From an uncultured Clostridia bacterium (GTDB lineage: Bacteria > Bacillota > Clostridia > Christensenellales > UBA1242), in NCBI GenBank assembly GCA_934746515.1, contig CAKVFH010000018.1, forward strand, positions 1 through 15,969: DNA of 15,969 nucleotides. Reading direction: 5' to 3'. The notes below the pieces were generated by a model. That model saw nothing but the letters and a program-made list of their open reading frames with translations, had not been told where the DNA came from and made no database searches. Of the stretch, positions 1-6,292 are shown one piece after another. The position numbers and the translations under genes were made by a program. Every line of letters begins with the position of its first letter. Within the stretch, counting starts at the first letter, position 1.

Positions 1-87
1 GTCAGCAAGGTTGACAAGATTAAATATCCAGATGTAAAGCAAGAATATCGTTTTGAACCAGCAAACATTGAAAGTGTGAAAAAATAA
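1..87 (+). CDS. 3' end of an unidentified protein (partial)
   Basis: An open frame runs from the first base to a TAA stop at 85-87, giving 28 residues that end in IESVKK. The start lies outside the window. The peptide is charged and shows no motif that I can assign to a family. It is followed 8 bases later by a strong rho-independent hairpin on the same strand, which supports it being the true end of a gene rather than a chance frame. Its orientation is opposite to nearly everything else here, so it converges on the lipoprotein gene. Confidence 0.6.
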   Translation, partial: VSKVDKIKYPDVKQEYRFEPANIESVKK

Positions 88-95
88 CTCATTCA

Positions 96-130
96 AAAAG
101 CCTTAACAAATTGTTAAGGCTTTTATTTTT
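96..130. terminator. Bidirectional rho-independent terminator
   Basis: A perfect inverted repeat has arms at 96-107 and 113-124 (AAAAGCCTTAAC and its complement) with a 5-base loop. On the plus strand it runs into TTTTATTTTT. The left arm begins with five A residues, so the minus-strand transcript also gets a short U-run. It sits between the two convergent stop codons at 87 and 155 and can serve both genes. Confidence 0.85.
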
Positions 131-154
131 CCGTCAATTTATTTTGCACTATTT

Positions 155-1684
155 TTAATTATCAGTTGATGTTTTGAAATCAATATTGTCACTACCATAC
201 TTATAATTGCAAAGATGAGCTTCGTTATTTTCGTCAATAGTAAATGCAATTTGCTTAATTCCACCATCGACTGTATATTGAATATAATATCCTTGAGCAT
301 CTTTGTTAAATTTAAGTTCAACTGTTCTATCTTGATTGAAGCAGCCGATCCAAGCACCTTGATCTATTGTTGAAAGGAATTCAATTGAACTATTGATAAT
401 TTCTCTTGCTTTGTTGTATGTTGTAGAACCAGTGGTTTGATTGTATTCTGAATTGTTTTCAAGTTCAAGTTTTAAATCGGTTAAAATTGATTTGATTTTG
501 TCTAATTCTTTGATTGTGCGAATGGTTATCTTTCCGCCGTTTGGATCCATATTGTCAATTACTTGTGTTGAATAATAATACATGTAATAGTATAATTTAT
601 TGCCCATATCAATTGCATTGGTTGTGTCTAAAGCTGGCTTTGTGTGCATGTCATTTTTAACAGCATTGTAAACTTCGTCATATCTATCACAGAATGTTTG
701 GTCGATTTCAACGCTATCTTCGGTATTTGTTCCATAGCTTTCGTAAACATAATAATCATCGGCATTTGCGTTTAAACCAATTTTTTCAAAAAGATATGCT
801 TTGATGCCTGATTCGGTGATGAAGTTTTCGCTATCATAAGAATTATTGTCAAGTTTGTTTGTGATTGCTTCACCATAATCTTCAAACATGCCACTAAATC
901 TTAACATATAAACAACATTTGCGGTGTAGTCAACCTTTCCAATTATGATGCCCATTTCTTTTGACTCAACACCATTTTGTTTATTTTTTGAGATTTGCTT
1001 GATGATAAGATTCATTGAAAGTGGCTTTTGATTTTCATAATCATAATTACATTCAAAATATTTTTGAAATGTTGTTACCATGCCGTTTAGACCTGTTGGG
1101 TCAGAATAAGAAACATTTATTTCATTTTGGAAAGCAACGCCATTTGAGATTTGCCAAGCAGAATAATATTGATCAAAAACCATTGCATTTTCTTGAAGAA
1201 GTGTTGATTGATCGCCATAAGCTGTGCGATAAACCTTGCCGGTTTCAAAGTCAGCTGCATAGCCATTTTCGATTGTTGCGTAGTTTACAAAATATTTTGC
1301 TTCATACTGGCACTCAAAAATATCATATAATTTTAAAATTGCTTGAGCTTTGTTTGTGTATTTATTTGCAAAAGGTTTACCAATAACGGCTGACTCTGCG
1401 CCAAAATTTTCAACAGAGCTTGAATAAGAAACATTTTCTGCACCCGTCAAATCACTCATTGATGATTCAAGTTTGTCAAGACTTTGATTGATGACATCTT
1501 TTGTGCTAACACTAACGGTTTCAGGTGAACCGCCGCCATTGCCACTGCCACCACCATTGCCGTTTTGAGAGTCTCCGCCATTGCCACCGTTGCCATTTTT
1601 TCCACAGCCGACAAGCCCTGCTGCAAAAACAAACATAAAGCAGAATGAAAGAATAATTGATATAATTTTATTTTTTGATTTCAT
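155..1684 (-). CDS. Putative lipoprotein of unknown function
   Basis: This 509-residue protein begins with a lipoprotein signal peptide: a basic N-terminus (KSKNK), a hydrophobic core at about residues 7-23, and the lipobox LVGC with Cys27 as the expected lipidation site. Residues 28-53 are a Gly/Asn/Ser-rich low-complexity linker, as is common between a lipid anchor and an outward-facing domain. The remaining 450 residues are soluble and rich in Tyr, Asn and acidic residues, with no family I recognise. It should sit on the outer face of the cytoplasmic membrane. The start is supported by GAAGG upstream of the ATG. The stop of the small membrane protein lies only 24 bases upstream and no convincing separate promoter was seen, so the two are probably co-transcribed. 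A binding or sensor role is possible but unsupported. Confidence 0.85.
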   Translation of the reverse strand: MKSKNKIISIILSFCFMFVFAAGLVGCGKNGNGGNGGDSQNGNGGGSGNGGGSPETVSVSTKDVINQSLDKLESSMSDLTGAENVSYSSSVENFGAESAVIGKPFANKYTNKAQAILKLYDIFECQYEAKYFVNYATIENGYAADFETGKVYRTAYGDQSTLLQENAMVFDQYYSAWQISNGVAFQNEINVSYSDPTGLNGMVTTFQKYFECNYDYENQKPLSMNLIIKQISKNKQNGVESKEMGIIIGKVDYTANVVYMLRFSGMFEDYGEAITNKLDNNSYDSENFITESGIKAYLFEKIGLNANADDYYVYESYGTNTEDSVEIDQTFCDRYDEVYNAVKNDMHTKPALDTTNAIDMGNKLYYYMYYYSTQVIDNMDPNGGKITIRTIKELDKIKSILTDLKLELENNSEYNQTTGSTTYNKAREIINSSIEFLSTIDQGAWIGCFNQDRTVELKFNKDAQGYYIQYTVDGGIKQIAFTIDENNEAHLCNYKYGSDNIDFKTSTDN

Positions 1685-1708
1685 AATTTCGCCTTCTATA
1701 ACTTAACT

Positions 1709-2203
1709 TTAATTGGAAACATTTTGGATTTTATAAAATACTGATTTTTGATCACCACTGAGCACCGCAAGTGGAACATAGGTGATTTTGCCGTTATGGA
1801 AAATCTCTATAAAACATTTTGAGAAAACCACTTTGTTGATTCTTTCAGTAAACTTACCCAGCACTTCGCTCTTTTTTATTTTCACATAATATGTCACTGT
1901 CCAATATTTTTCATATCCTTCAAAAGTAAGCTTAACCTTGTCCGTTATCCCTTTGTGAATATTGCTATTCATTGAAAAAATCGGTACAACCACAATAAAA
2001 AACACCGAAACAATCATCATTGCATAGCCGCAAACCTTTTGAAAGACTCCAACACCTTTCATGAAAATTGCAAAGTATATACCGACACACAAAAAAACAA
2101 GACCAACACCCAGCACTGACATCAAGTTTGTGAGCCTTAAGTTCCTTAAATCTTTTTCATAGCCTTTGTATTTTGTATCAAATTCTAACTCTAATTTTTC
2201 CAT
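1709..2203 (-). CDS. Small two-helix membrane protein, YcxB-like architecture
   Basis: This 164-residue protein has a charged N-terminus, two membrane segments at about residues 27-48 and 56-77, and a soluble C-terminal domain containing a FEGYEKYW-TVTYY stretch followed by beta-strand-like sequence. The layout of two helices and a small beta domain recalls YcxB-type proteins, but that is a resemblance only. The open frame extends upstream into rplA. I chose the ATG at 2203 because the upstream part is antisense-like shadow of rplA and because a perfect TATAAT lies six bases before this ATG. No Shine-Dalgarno sequence is visible, so translation may be leaderless. The gene probably heads a two-gene unit with the downstream lipoprotein. 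Confidence 0.7.
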   Translation of the reverse strand: MEKLELEFDTKYKGYEKDLRNLRLTNLMSVLGVGLVFLCVGIYFAIFMKGVGVFQKVCGYAMMIVSVFFIVVVPIFSMNSNIHKGITDKVKLTFEGYEKYWTVTYYVKIKKSEVLGKFTERINKVVFSKCFIEIFHNGKITYVPLAVLSGDQKSVFYKIQNVSN

Positions 2204-2209
2204 AATTTT

Positions 2210-2237
2210 ATTATAATCAAATTCAAAACAAAGTGAA
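2210..2237 (-). promoter_or_regulatory. Promoter for the 164-residue membrane protein
   Basis: On the minus strand there is a perfect TATAAT (2215-2210), with TTCACT (2237-2232, four of six consensus bases) 16 bases upstream. Only six bases separate the -10 box from the ATG, so the expected transcript start coincides with the start codon. It lies just after the rplA terminator, so this unit needs its own promoter. Confidence 0.55.
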
Positions 2238-2262
2238 ATGAATTTGCCTAAATTTTTGCAAT

Positions 2263-2293
2263 AAAAAAACCTAACAAATGTTAGGCTTTTTTT
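2263..2293 (-). terminator. rplA terminator
   Basis: Arms CCTAACA (2270-2276) and TGTTAGG (2279-2285) form the core hairpin, flanked by seven A residues on the left and a T-run on the right that extend the stem. Read on the minus strand it ends in seven U residues. It begins eight bases after the rplA stop and closes the rplK-rplA transcript. Confidence 0.88.
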
Positions 2294-2300
2294 GTTTAAA

Positions 2301-2990
2301 CTATTTTGCTCTGTACATTGCTTTAACGCCAGGTCCCATTGTACTTGCAAATGCAACTGACTTGATGTAAGTTCCTTTTGCAGCTTGTGGTTTAGCTTTA
2401 ACGATAGCATCAATGAATGTATCATAGTTTTCAGCAAGTTTTTCAACGCCGAAACTCTTTTTGCCAATTGCGGCATGAACGATACCAAACTTATCAACTC
2501 TGTATTCAACTTTACCAGCTTTAACTTCTTTGATAGCTTTAGCAACATCCATAGTAACTGTTCCTGATTTTGGGTTTGGCATCAAGCCACGAGGTCCAAG
2601 AACACGAGCACAACGACCAACAAGACCCATCATATCTGGGGTTGTGATACATGTGTCGAAATCAAGCCAGTTTTCTTTCATGATTTTATCAATAATTTCT
2701 TCAGCACCAACGATGTCTGCGCCTGCTGCTTTTGCTTGGTCAGCTTTGTCACCTTTAGCGATAACAAGAACTTTCTTTGTTTTACCAGTTCCATTTGGAA
2801 GAACAACACTTCCACGAACTTGTTGATCAGCAGAACGAGGATCAACGCCCAAACGAATGTGACATTCAACTGTTTCGTCAAATTTTGCTGTTGCAGTGTC
2901 AATAACAAGAGCTAAAGCATCGTTAACTTCATAAAGTTTGCCAGCTTCAATTTTCTTTGAAGCATTTTCATAATTCTTTCCGTGTTTCAT
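2301..2990 (-). CDS. rplA: 50S ribosomal protein L1
   Basis: L1 forms the mobile stalk of the large ribosomal subunit at the E site and helps release deacylated tRNA. In many bacteria it also represses its own operon by binding the mRNA. At 229 residues it matches the usual bacterial length. Recognisable family segments include GTGKTKKVLVIAKG (about 66-79), the glycine-rich LGPRGLMPNPKSGTV region near the middle, and the C-terminal YIKSVAFASTMGPGVK stretch. GGAGG lies ahead of the ATG at a good distance. It follows rplK with a 13-base gap, as in most bacteria, and is the last gene of the transcript because a strong terminator follows. The matching L1-type RNA site is seen in the rplK leader. 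Confidence 0.98.
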   Translation of the reverse strand: MKHGKNYENASKKIEAGKLYEVNDALALVIDTATAKFDETVECHIRLGVDPRSADQQVRGSVVLPNGTGKTKKVLVIAKGDKADQAKAAGADIVGAEEIIDKIMKENWLDFDTCITTPDMMGLVGRCARVLGPRGLMPNPKSGTVTMDVAKAIKEVKAGKVEYRVDKFGIVHAAIGKKSFGVEKLAENYDTFIDAIVKAKPQAAKGTYIKSVAFASTMGPGVKAMYRAK

Positions 2991-3003
2991 CAGCTTTATC
3001 CTC

Positions 3004-3435
3004 CTATTCTTCTACTGTGATGCCCATTGAACGAGCTGTACCCTTAACCATGCTCATTGCAGATTCAAGTGATGTTGTGTTCAAATCAGGTAATTTGATT
3101 TTTGCAATTTTTTCAACTTGAGCTTTGGTAAGTTTTCCGACTTTGTTTTTGTTTGGAACGCCACTAGCTTTGTCAAGACCGAGTTCTTTCAAAATAAGAA
3201 CTGCTGCTGGTGGAGTTTTTGTGATGAATTCAAAACTTCTATCTTCATAGATTGTCATAACAACAGGGATAATCAAACCCTCTTGTCCTGCAGTTTTTGC
3301 GTTAAAATCCTTAACAAATTGACCAATGTTAATACCATGAGGTCCAAGGCTTGAGCCGATTGGAGGACCTGCAGTTGCTTTTGCAGCTGGGATTTGGATT
3401 TTTACGACTGCTTTAATTTTCTTTTTTGCTGCCAT
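3004..3435 (-). CDS. rplK: 50S ribosomal protein L11
   Basis: L11 binds the GTPase-associated region of 23S rRNA together with L10/L12, and is needed for factor-dependent GTP hydrolysis and for the stringent response through RelA. The 143-residue length is typical. The N-terminal domain shows the family signature around residues 15-35 (IPAAKATAGPPIGSSLGP, with Ala where many members have Gly in PAGKA). The C-terminal RNA-binding domain includes TKTPPAAVLILKELG and ends at GTARSMGI. AAGGAG lies seven to eight bases ahead of the ATG. It is the first gene after an internal promoter and a structured leader, which suggests that rplK-rplA is controlled separately from rpmG-secE-nusG. Confidence 0.98.
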   Translation of the reverse strand: MAAKKKIKAVVKIQIPAAKATAGPPIGSSLGPHGINIGQFVKDFNAKTAGQEGLIIPVVMTIYEDRSFEFITKTPPAAVLILKELGLDKASGVPNKNKVGKLTKAQVEKIAKIKLPDLNTTSLESAMSMVKGTARSMGITVEE

Positions 3436-3447
3436 AATTTCTCCTTT

Positions 3448-3466
3448 ATTTGTGACTTACACAAAT
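3448..3466 (-). promoter_or_regulatory. Hairpin abutting the rplK ribosome binding site
   Basis: On the minus strand ATTTGTG (3466-3460) pairs perfectly with CACAAAT (3454-3448) around a 5-base loop. The stem ends one or two bases before the AAGGAG of rplK. The TTGTG arm can instead pair with CACAA at about 3473-3469, which includes part of the L1-site closing stem. Two exclusive folds are therefore possible. The pairing is visible, but a regulatory role is inference. Confidence 0.5.
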
Positions 3467-3470
3467 AATT

Positions 3471-3508
3471 GTGGTTTTTTAGAGACATGAAAAATTTATC
3501 TCTCCCAC
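3471..3508 (-). promoter_or_regulatory. L1-binding autoregulatory site in the rplK-rplA leader
   Basis: The minus strand reads GTGGGAGAGA (3508-3499), a loop, then TCTCT (3485-3481), six A residues and CCAC (3474-3471). GTGG pairs with CCAC and AGAGA with TCTCT. This leaves an asymmetric internal loop with a single G on the 5' side and A-rich sequence on the 3' side. It mimics the L1 site of 23S rRNA (helices 76-77), which has GGUGGGAG on one side and GAAAUACCAC on the other. Repression of the L11 operon by L1 through such a mimic is established in E. coli and in archaea. The position between promoter and rplK start fits that role. Confidence 0.8.
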
Positions 3509-3532
3509 TTTATATAAACGGACGGCTATCCG

Positions 3533-3562
3533 ATTATAACAAATATAGTTTGGTTTACTCAA
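3533..3562 (-). promoter_or_regulatory. Internal promoter for rplK-rplA
   Basis: On the minus strand TTGAGT (3562-3557) lies 18 bases before a perfect TATAAT (3538-3533), which is preceded by TGT to make an extended -10 element. The -35 box overlaps the nusG stop codon. The expected start near 3526-3527 gives a leader of about 90 bases that contains the L1 site. The bases right after the -10 box are CGG, a GC-rich discriminator of the sort often seen at growth-rate-controlled promoters. Confidence 0.75.
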
Positions 3563-4094
3563 TAACTTCGATTTGAGAAAGCTCAACATCAACAGGTGTT
3601 GGTCTGCCAAACATTTCAACTTCAACTTTGCACTTGCTTGCATTTGAGTCTACTGACAAAACTGTTCCAATAAAGCCATCTAAGGCGCCACCAGAAAGTT
3701 TAACTTTGTTGCCTGCTTCAACTTTGATGTCAACAACGATTGGTTCAAGGTGCATCTTTTTAACTTCTTCTTCAGTGAGTGGAAGTGGACGGCCTTGAGG
3801 ACCAACGAAACCAGTAACACCACGAGAGTTGACAATTGTGTGCCAAAGGCTGTCTGTGTATCTCATTTTAATCAAGATGTAGCATGGGAAAAGCTTTCTT
3901 TCAACAGCTTTCTTTTTGCCGTTCTTGTCTTCTTCAATAACAGTTTCCATAGGAACTTTAACTTCCATGATATAGTCTTGGAGATTGTTTTTGATTATAC
4001 ACTTATTAAGGTTGTCAACAGCCATATTTTCGTAACCAGTGAAGGTGTGAAGAACATACCATCTTGGTTCATCTAATTTTGATGTATCTATCAT
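3555..4094 (-). CDS. nusG: Transcription termination/antitermination factor NusG
   Basis: NusG binds RNA polymerase through its N-terminal NGN domain, affects pausing and Rho action, and links to the ribosome through its C-terminal KOW domain. The 179-residue protein shows the NGN start RWYVLHTFTGYEN (about 11-23), the conserved KLFPCYILIKM segment (67-77), the RGVTGFVGPQGRPLPLT stretch (91-107) and the KOW domain at about 125-155 (VKLSGGALDGFIGTV). AAGGAT precedes the ATG. It follows secE with a 36-base gap and precedes rplK with a 119-base gap that houses a new promoter. The gene order is standard, so identification is secure. Confidence 0.97.
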   Translation of the reverse strand: MIDTSKLDEPRWYVLHTFTGYENMAVDNLNKCIIKNNLQDYIMEVKVPMETVIEEDKNGKKKAVERKLFPCYILIKMRYTDSLWHTIVNSRGVTGFVGPQGRPLPLTEEEVKKMHLEPIVVDIKVEAGNKVKLSGGALDGFIGTVLSVDSNASKCKVEVEMFGRPTPVDVELSQIEVIE

Positions 4095-4130
4095 AATAAC
4101 TATCCTTTACAAACATTTTTTTGTTTTAAA

Positions 4131-4478
4131 CTAAATTTTTGTGATAAGGCTCAAAATCCAAGCAACCAATGAGTCAATGCCTAAAACAGCGAGCATAAAA
4201 ACACCCACAACAACAAGAACAGTTCCTGTTTGCTTGCAAGCATTTTTGAATGATGGCCAGTTTACTTTTTTAAGTTCAGAAACAACTTCCTTACCATAAT
4301 TTCTTTTTGGCTTGTCATTTTTCTTTTTCTTTGCCTTCATTTTTTTCTTGTCAGCTTTTGTAGAGATTTCACCAGAGTCAAGGTTTTTGTTTTTCTTTGT
4401 CTTAACTTCTGACAAAACTTCATCAGACTTATCCATTTCTATGGTTTCTTTTGTAGGCTTATTTTTGTTTTTTGCCAT
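4131..4478 (-). CDS. secE: Preprotein translocase subunit SecE
   Basis: SecE clamps SecY in the Sec translocation channel of the cytoplasmic membrane. At 115 residues it is longer than the single-helix Gram-positive form (about 60) because residues 1-58 are a low-complexity, Lys-rich cytoplasmic extension (runs such as KKKMKAKKKK). The conserved core is at the C-terminus: the amphipathic ELKKVNWPSFK motif at 68-78 and one membrane helix at about 84-110. GAGGGAG lies ahead of the ATG. It sits between rpmG and nusG as in most bacteria, with 12 bases between the rpmG stop and its start. The function of the basic extension is unknown; contact with the ribosome or RNA is only a guess. Confidence 0.95.
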   Translation of the reverse strand: MAKNKNKPTKETIEMDKSDEVLSEVKTKKNKNLDSGEISTKADKKKMKAKKKKNDKPKRNYGKEVVSELKKVNWPSFKNACKQTGTVLVVVGVFMLAVLGIDSLVAWILSLITKI

Positions 4479-4490
4479 AAGACTCCCTCA

Positions 4491-4640
4491 CTATTTAGAT
4501 TCTTTGTGAACAGTGTGCTTTTTGCAAGTTGGACAATACTTTGTAAAGCTCAATCTATCTGGATCGTTCTTTTTGTTCTTGTAGCTGTCATAGTTACGAT
4601 TCTTGCATTCAGTGCATTCTAAAGTAATTCTATTTCTCAT
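4491..4640 (-). CDS. rpmG: 50S ribosomal protein L33, zinc-binding type
   Basis: This 49-residue gene begins at the ATG at 4640 and ends at TAG 4491-4493. The protein starts MRNRITLECTECKNRNY and ends in KHTVHKESK, which is the L33 pattern. It has the four zinc-ligand cysteines of the C+ form, two CxxC pairs at residues 9/12 and 36/39. L33 sits near the E site of the large subunit. Many Bacillota carry C+ and C- paralogues switched by zinc availability; the C+ copy next to secE is the common arrangement. GAGGAG lies eight bases ahead of the start. It is the first gene of the rpmG-secE-nusG transcript, with its own strong promoter at 4693-4721. Confidence 0.95.
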   Translation of the reverse strand: MRNRITLECTECKNRNYDSYKNKKNDPDRLSFTKYCPTCKKHTVHKESK

Positions 4641-4663
4641 AATTTTTCTCCTCAAAAAATTAA

Positions 4664-4685
4664 CACCTAGCCACAGGCTTTGGTG
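4664..4685 (-). promoter_or_regulatory. 5'-terminal hairpin of the rpmG transcript
   Basis: On the minus strand CACC (4685-4682), AGCC (4679-4676), a TGT loop, GGCT (4672-4669) and GGTG (4667-4664) form an eight-pair hairpin with a small internal loop. It starts about one base after the predicted transcription start. A hairpin at the 5' end can protect an mRNA from decay, but here that is an inference from position. Confidence 0.45.
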
Positions 4686-4692
4686 CTTTTAA

Positions 4693-4721
4693 ATAATAAC
4701 ACAACAAAAACCTGCTGTCAA
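4693..4721 (-). promoter_or_regulatory. Strong promoter for rpmG-secE-nusG
   Basis: On the minus strand a perfect TTGACA (4721-4716) lies 17 bases before TATTAT (4698-4693), with TGT just ahead to give an extended -10. The expected start near 4686 gives a leader of about 46 bases. This is the best sigma-A type match in the window, as expected for a ribosomal operon. Confidence 0.85.
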
Positions 4722-4782
4722 TAGAAAAACCAGACATTTACTCTAAAATGTCAAAATTTTTCATAGTATTAAATTCCATTAT

Positions 4783-4811
4783 ATTTTAATAAATACATTT
4801 TTTAAAGTCAA
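4783..4811 (-). promoter_or_regulatory. Possible second, upstream promoter for rpmG
   Basis: On the minus strand TTGACT (4811-4806) lies 17 bases before TAAAAT (4788-4783), and an overlapping TATAAT follows at 4783-4778. It would add about 90 bases to the rpmG leader. The surrounding DNA is so AT-rich that a chance match is possible. The rest of 4641-4897 holds only AT-rich sequence and short inverted repeats. Confidence 0.4.
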
Positions 4812-4897
4812 TAGCTTTTTTCAATTTTTTTATTGAAGGCAAAATATCCATAATTTTTTGCACTATTTTAGACAAATTTCGTGCATTTCATATCGTT

Positions 4898-6280
4898 TTA
4901 TTTGCTTTCAATAAGTTTTCTTGCCATGTAAACACCCATTGCTGAAGCCATCATCAAGCCACGAGTCCAGCCTGAAGCATCGCCAAGACAGTGAAGATGT
5001 TTAACATTGGTGTTGAGATTTTTGTCCATTTTTACACGATTGCTGTAAAACTTGAGCTCTGGAGCATACAAAAGCGTTTCGTCACTTGCAAAGCCTGGCA
5101 CAACTTTATCCATTTGTTCAATAAAGTTCAAAATGTTTGTGAGAGTTCTGTATGGAAGCGCTGCAGTGATGTCGCCAGCAACTGCATCGGCAAGTGTTGG
5201 TTTAAGGTTGGTTCTTGAAAGTTCGTTTTGCCAAGTTCTCTTTCCTGCCTTGATGTCGCCGAGACGCTGAACAAGAATTTTTCCGTCGCCCAGCATATTC
5301 ATAAGTTCACCAACTTTTTGAGCATAGGCAATTGGATCATCAAATGGAACTGTGAAATGGTGCGAACACAAAATTGCAAGGTTTGTGTTGTCAGATTTCA
5401 AATCTTTAAAAGAATGTCCGTTTACAACAGCCAAGTTGTTGTCATAATTTTCTTGTGCAACAAAACCACCTGGGTTTTGGCAGAAAGTTCTAACCTTGTT
5501 GCAGAATGGCTTTGGATAGCCAATAAGCTTTGATTCATACAATGCTTGGTTTACTTTTTCCATGATTTCGTTTCTAACTTCAACACGCACACCAATATCA
5601 ACAACGCCTGGTTCTCTTCCAATTGAATGGAGTCTGCACATTTCATCAAGCCAGTCAGCACCTTTTCTTCCAGTTGCAACAACAATTTCATCAGCGTAAA
5701 TTGTTTCGCCATCAACAACCGCGCCTTTGCATTCATCGCCTTCAATAATAATGTCTGTGCAATTTTTGTTTGCCAAGATTTTAACGCCTCGGTCAAGCAA
5801 ATATTGTTCAATGTCAAAATAAAGTTTGTGTGCTTTTTCTGTTCCCAAATGTCTAATTGGGCAATCAACAAGTTTTAAGCCTGCAATTGTCGCCTTTTTT
5901 CTGATTTCTTTAATTTCATCAGCTTTGTCAATGCCTTCAATGTGCTTGTCTGCCCCAAATTCAAGATAAATTGTGTCGGTGTAATCAATGAGTTCTTGTG
6001 CAAAATTTTCACCAACCAAAATTGGAAAATCTCCGCCAACTTCATGGTTTAAAGATAACTTTCCGTCAGAAAACGCACCCGCACCACTGAACCCAGATGT
6101 GATATTGCAATAAGGTTTGCAATGAACACATTCTTTTGTTTTGGTTTTTGGGCAAACACGATTTTCAACAAGCCTGCCTTGTTCAATAATTGTAATCTCA
6201 TCATCAGAACCTTTTTTAACAAGCTCAAGTGCTGTGAAGATTCCTGCAGGGCCTGCGCCAATAATTAAAACTTTTCTCAT
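4898..6280 (-). CDS. FAD-dependent oxidoreductase with a four-cysteine cluster (COG2509-like)
   Basis: This 460-residue cytoplasmic flavoprotein opens with a Rossmann dinucleotide motif GAGPAG (8-13) and an acidic residue, Glu33, at the end of the second strand. A second FAD-contact ATG motif is at 202-204, and the C-terminal FAD motif GDASGWTRG is at 433-441. Residues 43-58 hold four cysteines (C43, C51, C54, C58) followed by GFSGAGAFSDGKL, a hallmark I associate with the uncharacterised FAD-dependent dehydrogenase family COG2509. The substrate is not known; the cysteines could bind a metal or iron-sulfur centre. AAGGAG overlaps the tsaD stop region, 12 bases separate the genes, and translation is probably coupled. 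It is last in the prfB-tsaD transcript, and no clear terminator follows. Confidence 0.85.
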   Translation of the reverse strand: MRKVLIIGAGPAGIFTALELVKKGSDDEITIIEQGRLVENRVCPKTKTKECVHCKPYCNITSGFSGAGAFSDGKLSLNHEVGGDFPILVGENFAQELIDYTDTIYLEFGADKHIEGIDKADEIKEIRKKATIAGLKLVDCPIRHLGTEKAHKLYFDIEQYLLDRGVKILANKNCTDIIIEGDECKGAVVDGETIYADEIVVATGRKGADWLDEMCRLHSIGREPGVVDIGVRVEVRNEIMEKVNQALYESKLIGYPKPFCNKVRTFCQNPGGFVAQENYDNNLAVVNGHSFKDLKSDNTNLAILCSHHFTVPFDDPIAYAQKVGELMNMLGDGKILVQRLGDIKAGKRTWQNELSRTNLKPTLADAVAGDITAALPYRTLTNILNFIEQMDKVVPGFASDETLLYAPELKFYSNRVKMDKNLNTNVKHLHCLGDASGWTRGLMMASAMGVYMARKLIESK

Positions 6281-6292
6281 AATTTTTTCTCC

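Noticed and set aside
2204..2548. Upstream extension of the 164-residue membrane protein into rplA
   Set aside because: It overlaps rplA on the same strand in another frame and crosses the rplA terminator. The perfect -10 box before the ATG at 2203 marks the real start.
4820..4837. Inverted repeat TTCAAT...ATTGAA as a terminator of the FAD-oxidoreductase gene
   Set aside because: The stem is only six A/T-rich pairs, and on the minus strand it is followed by A, not T residues.
4641..4897. tRNA gene (tRNA-Trp is often near rpmG-secE)
   Set aside because: No cloverleaf pattern, no GGTTCGA-type T-loop and no CCA end in the interval on either strand.
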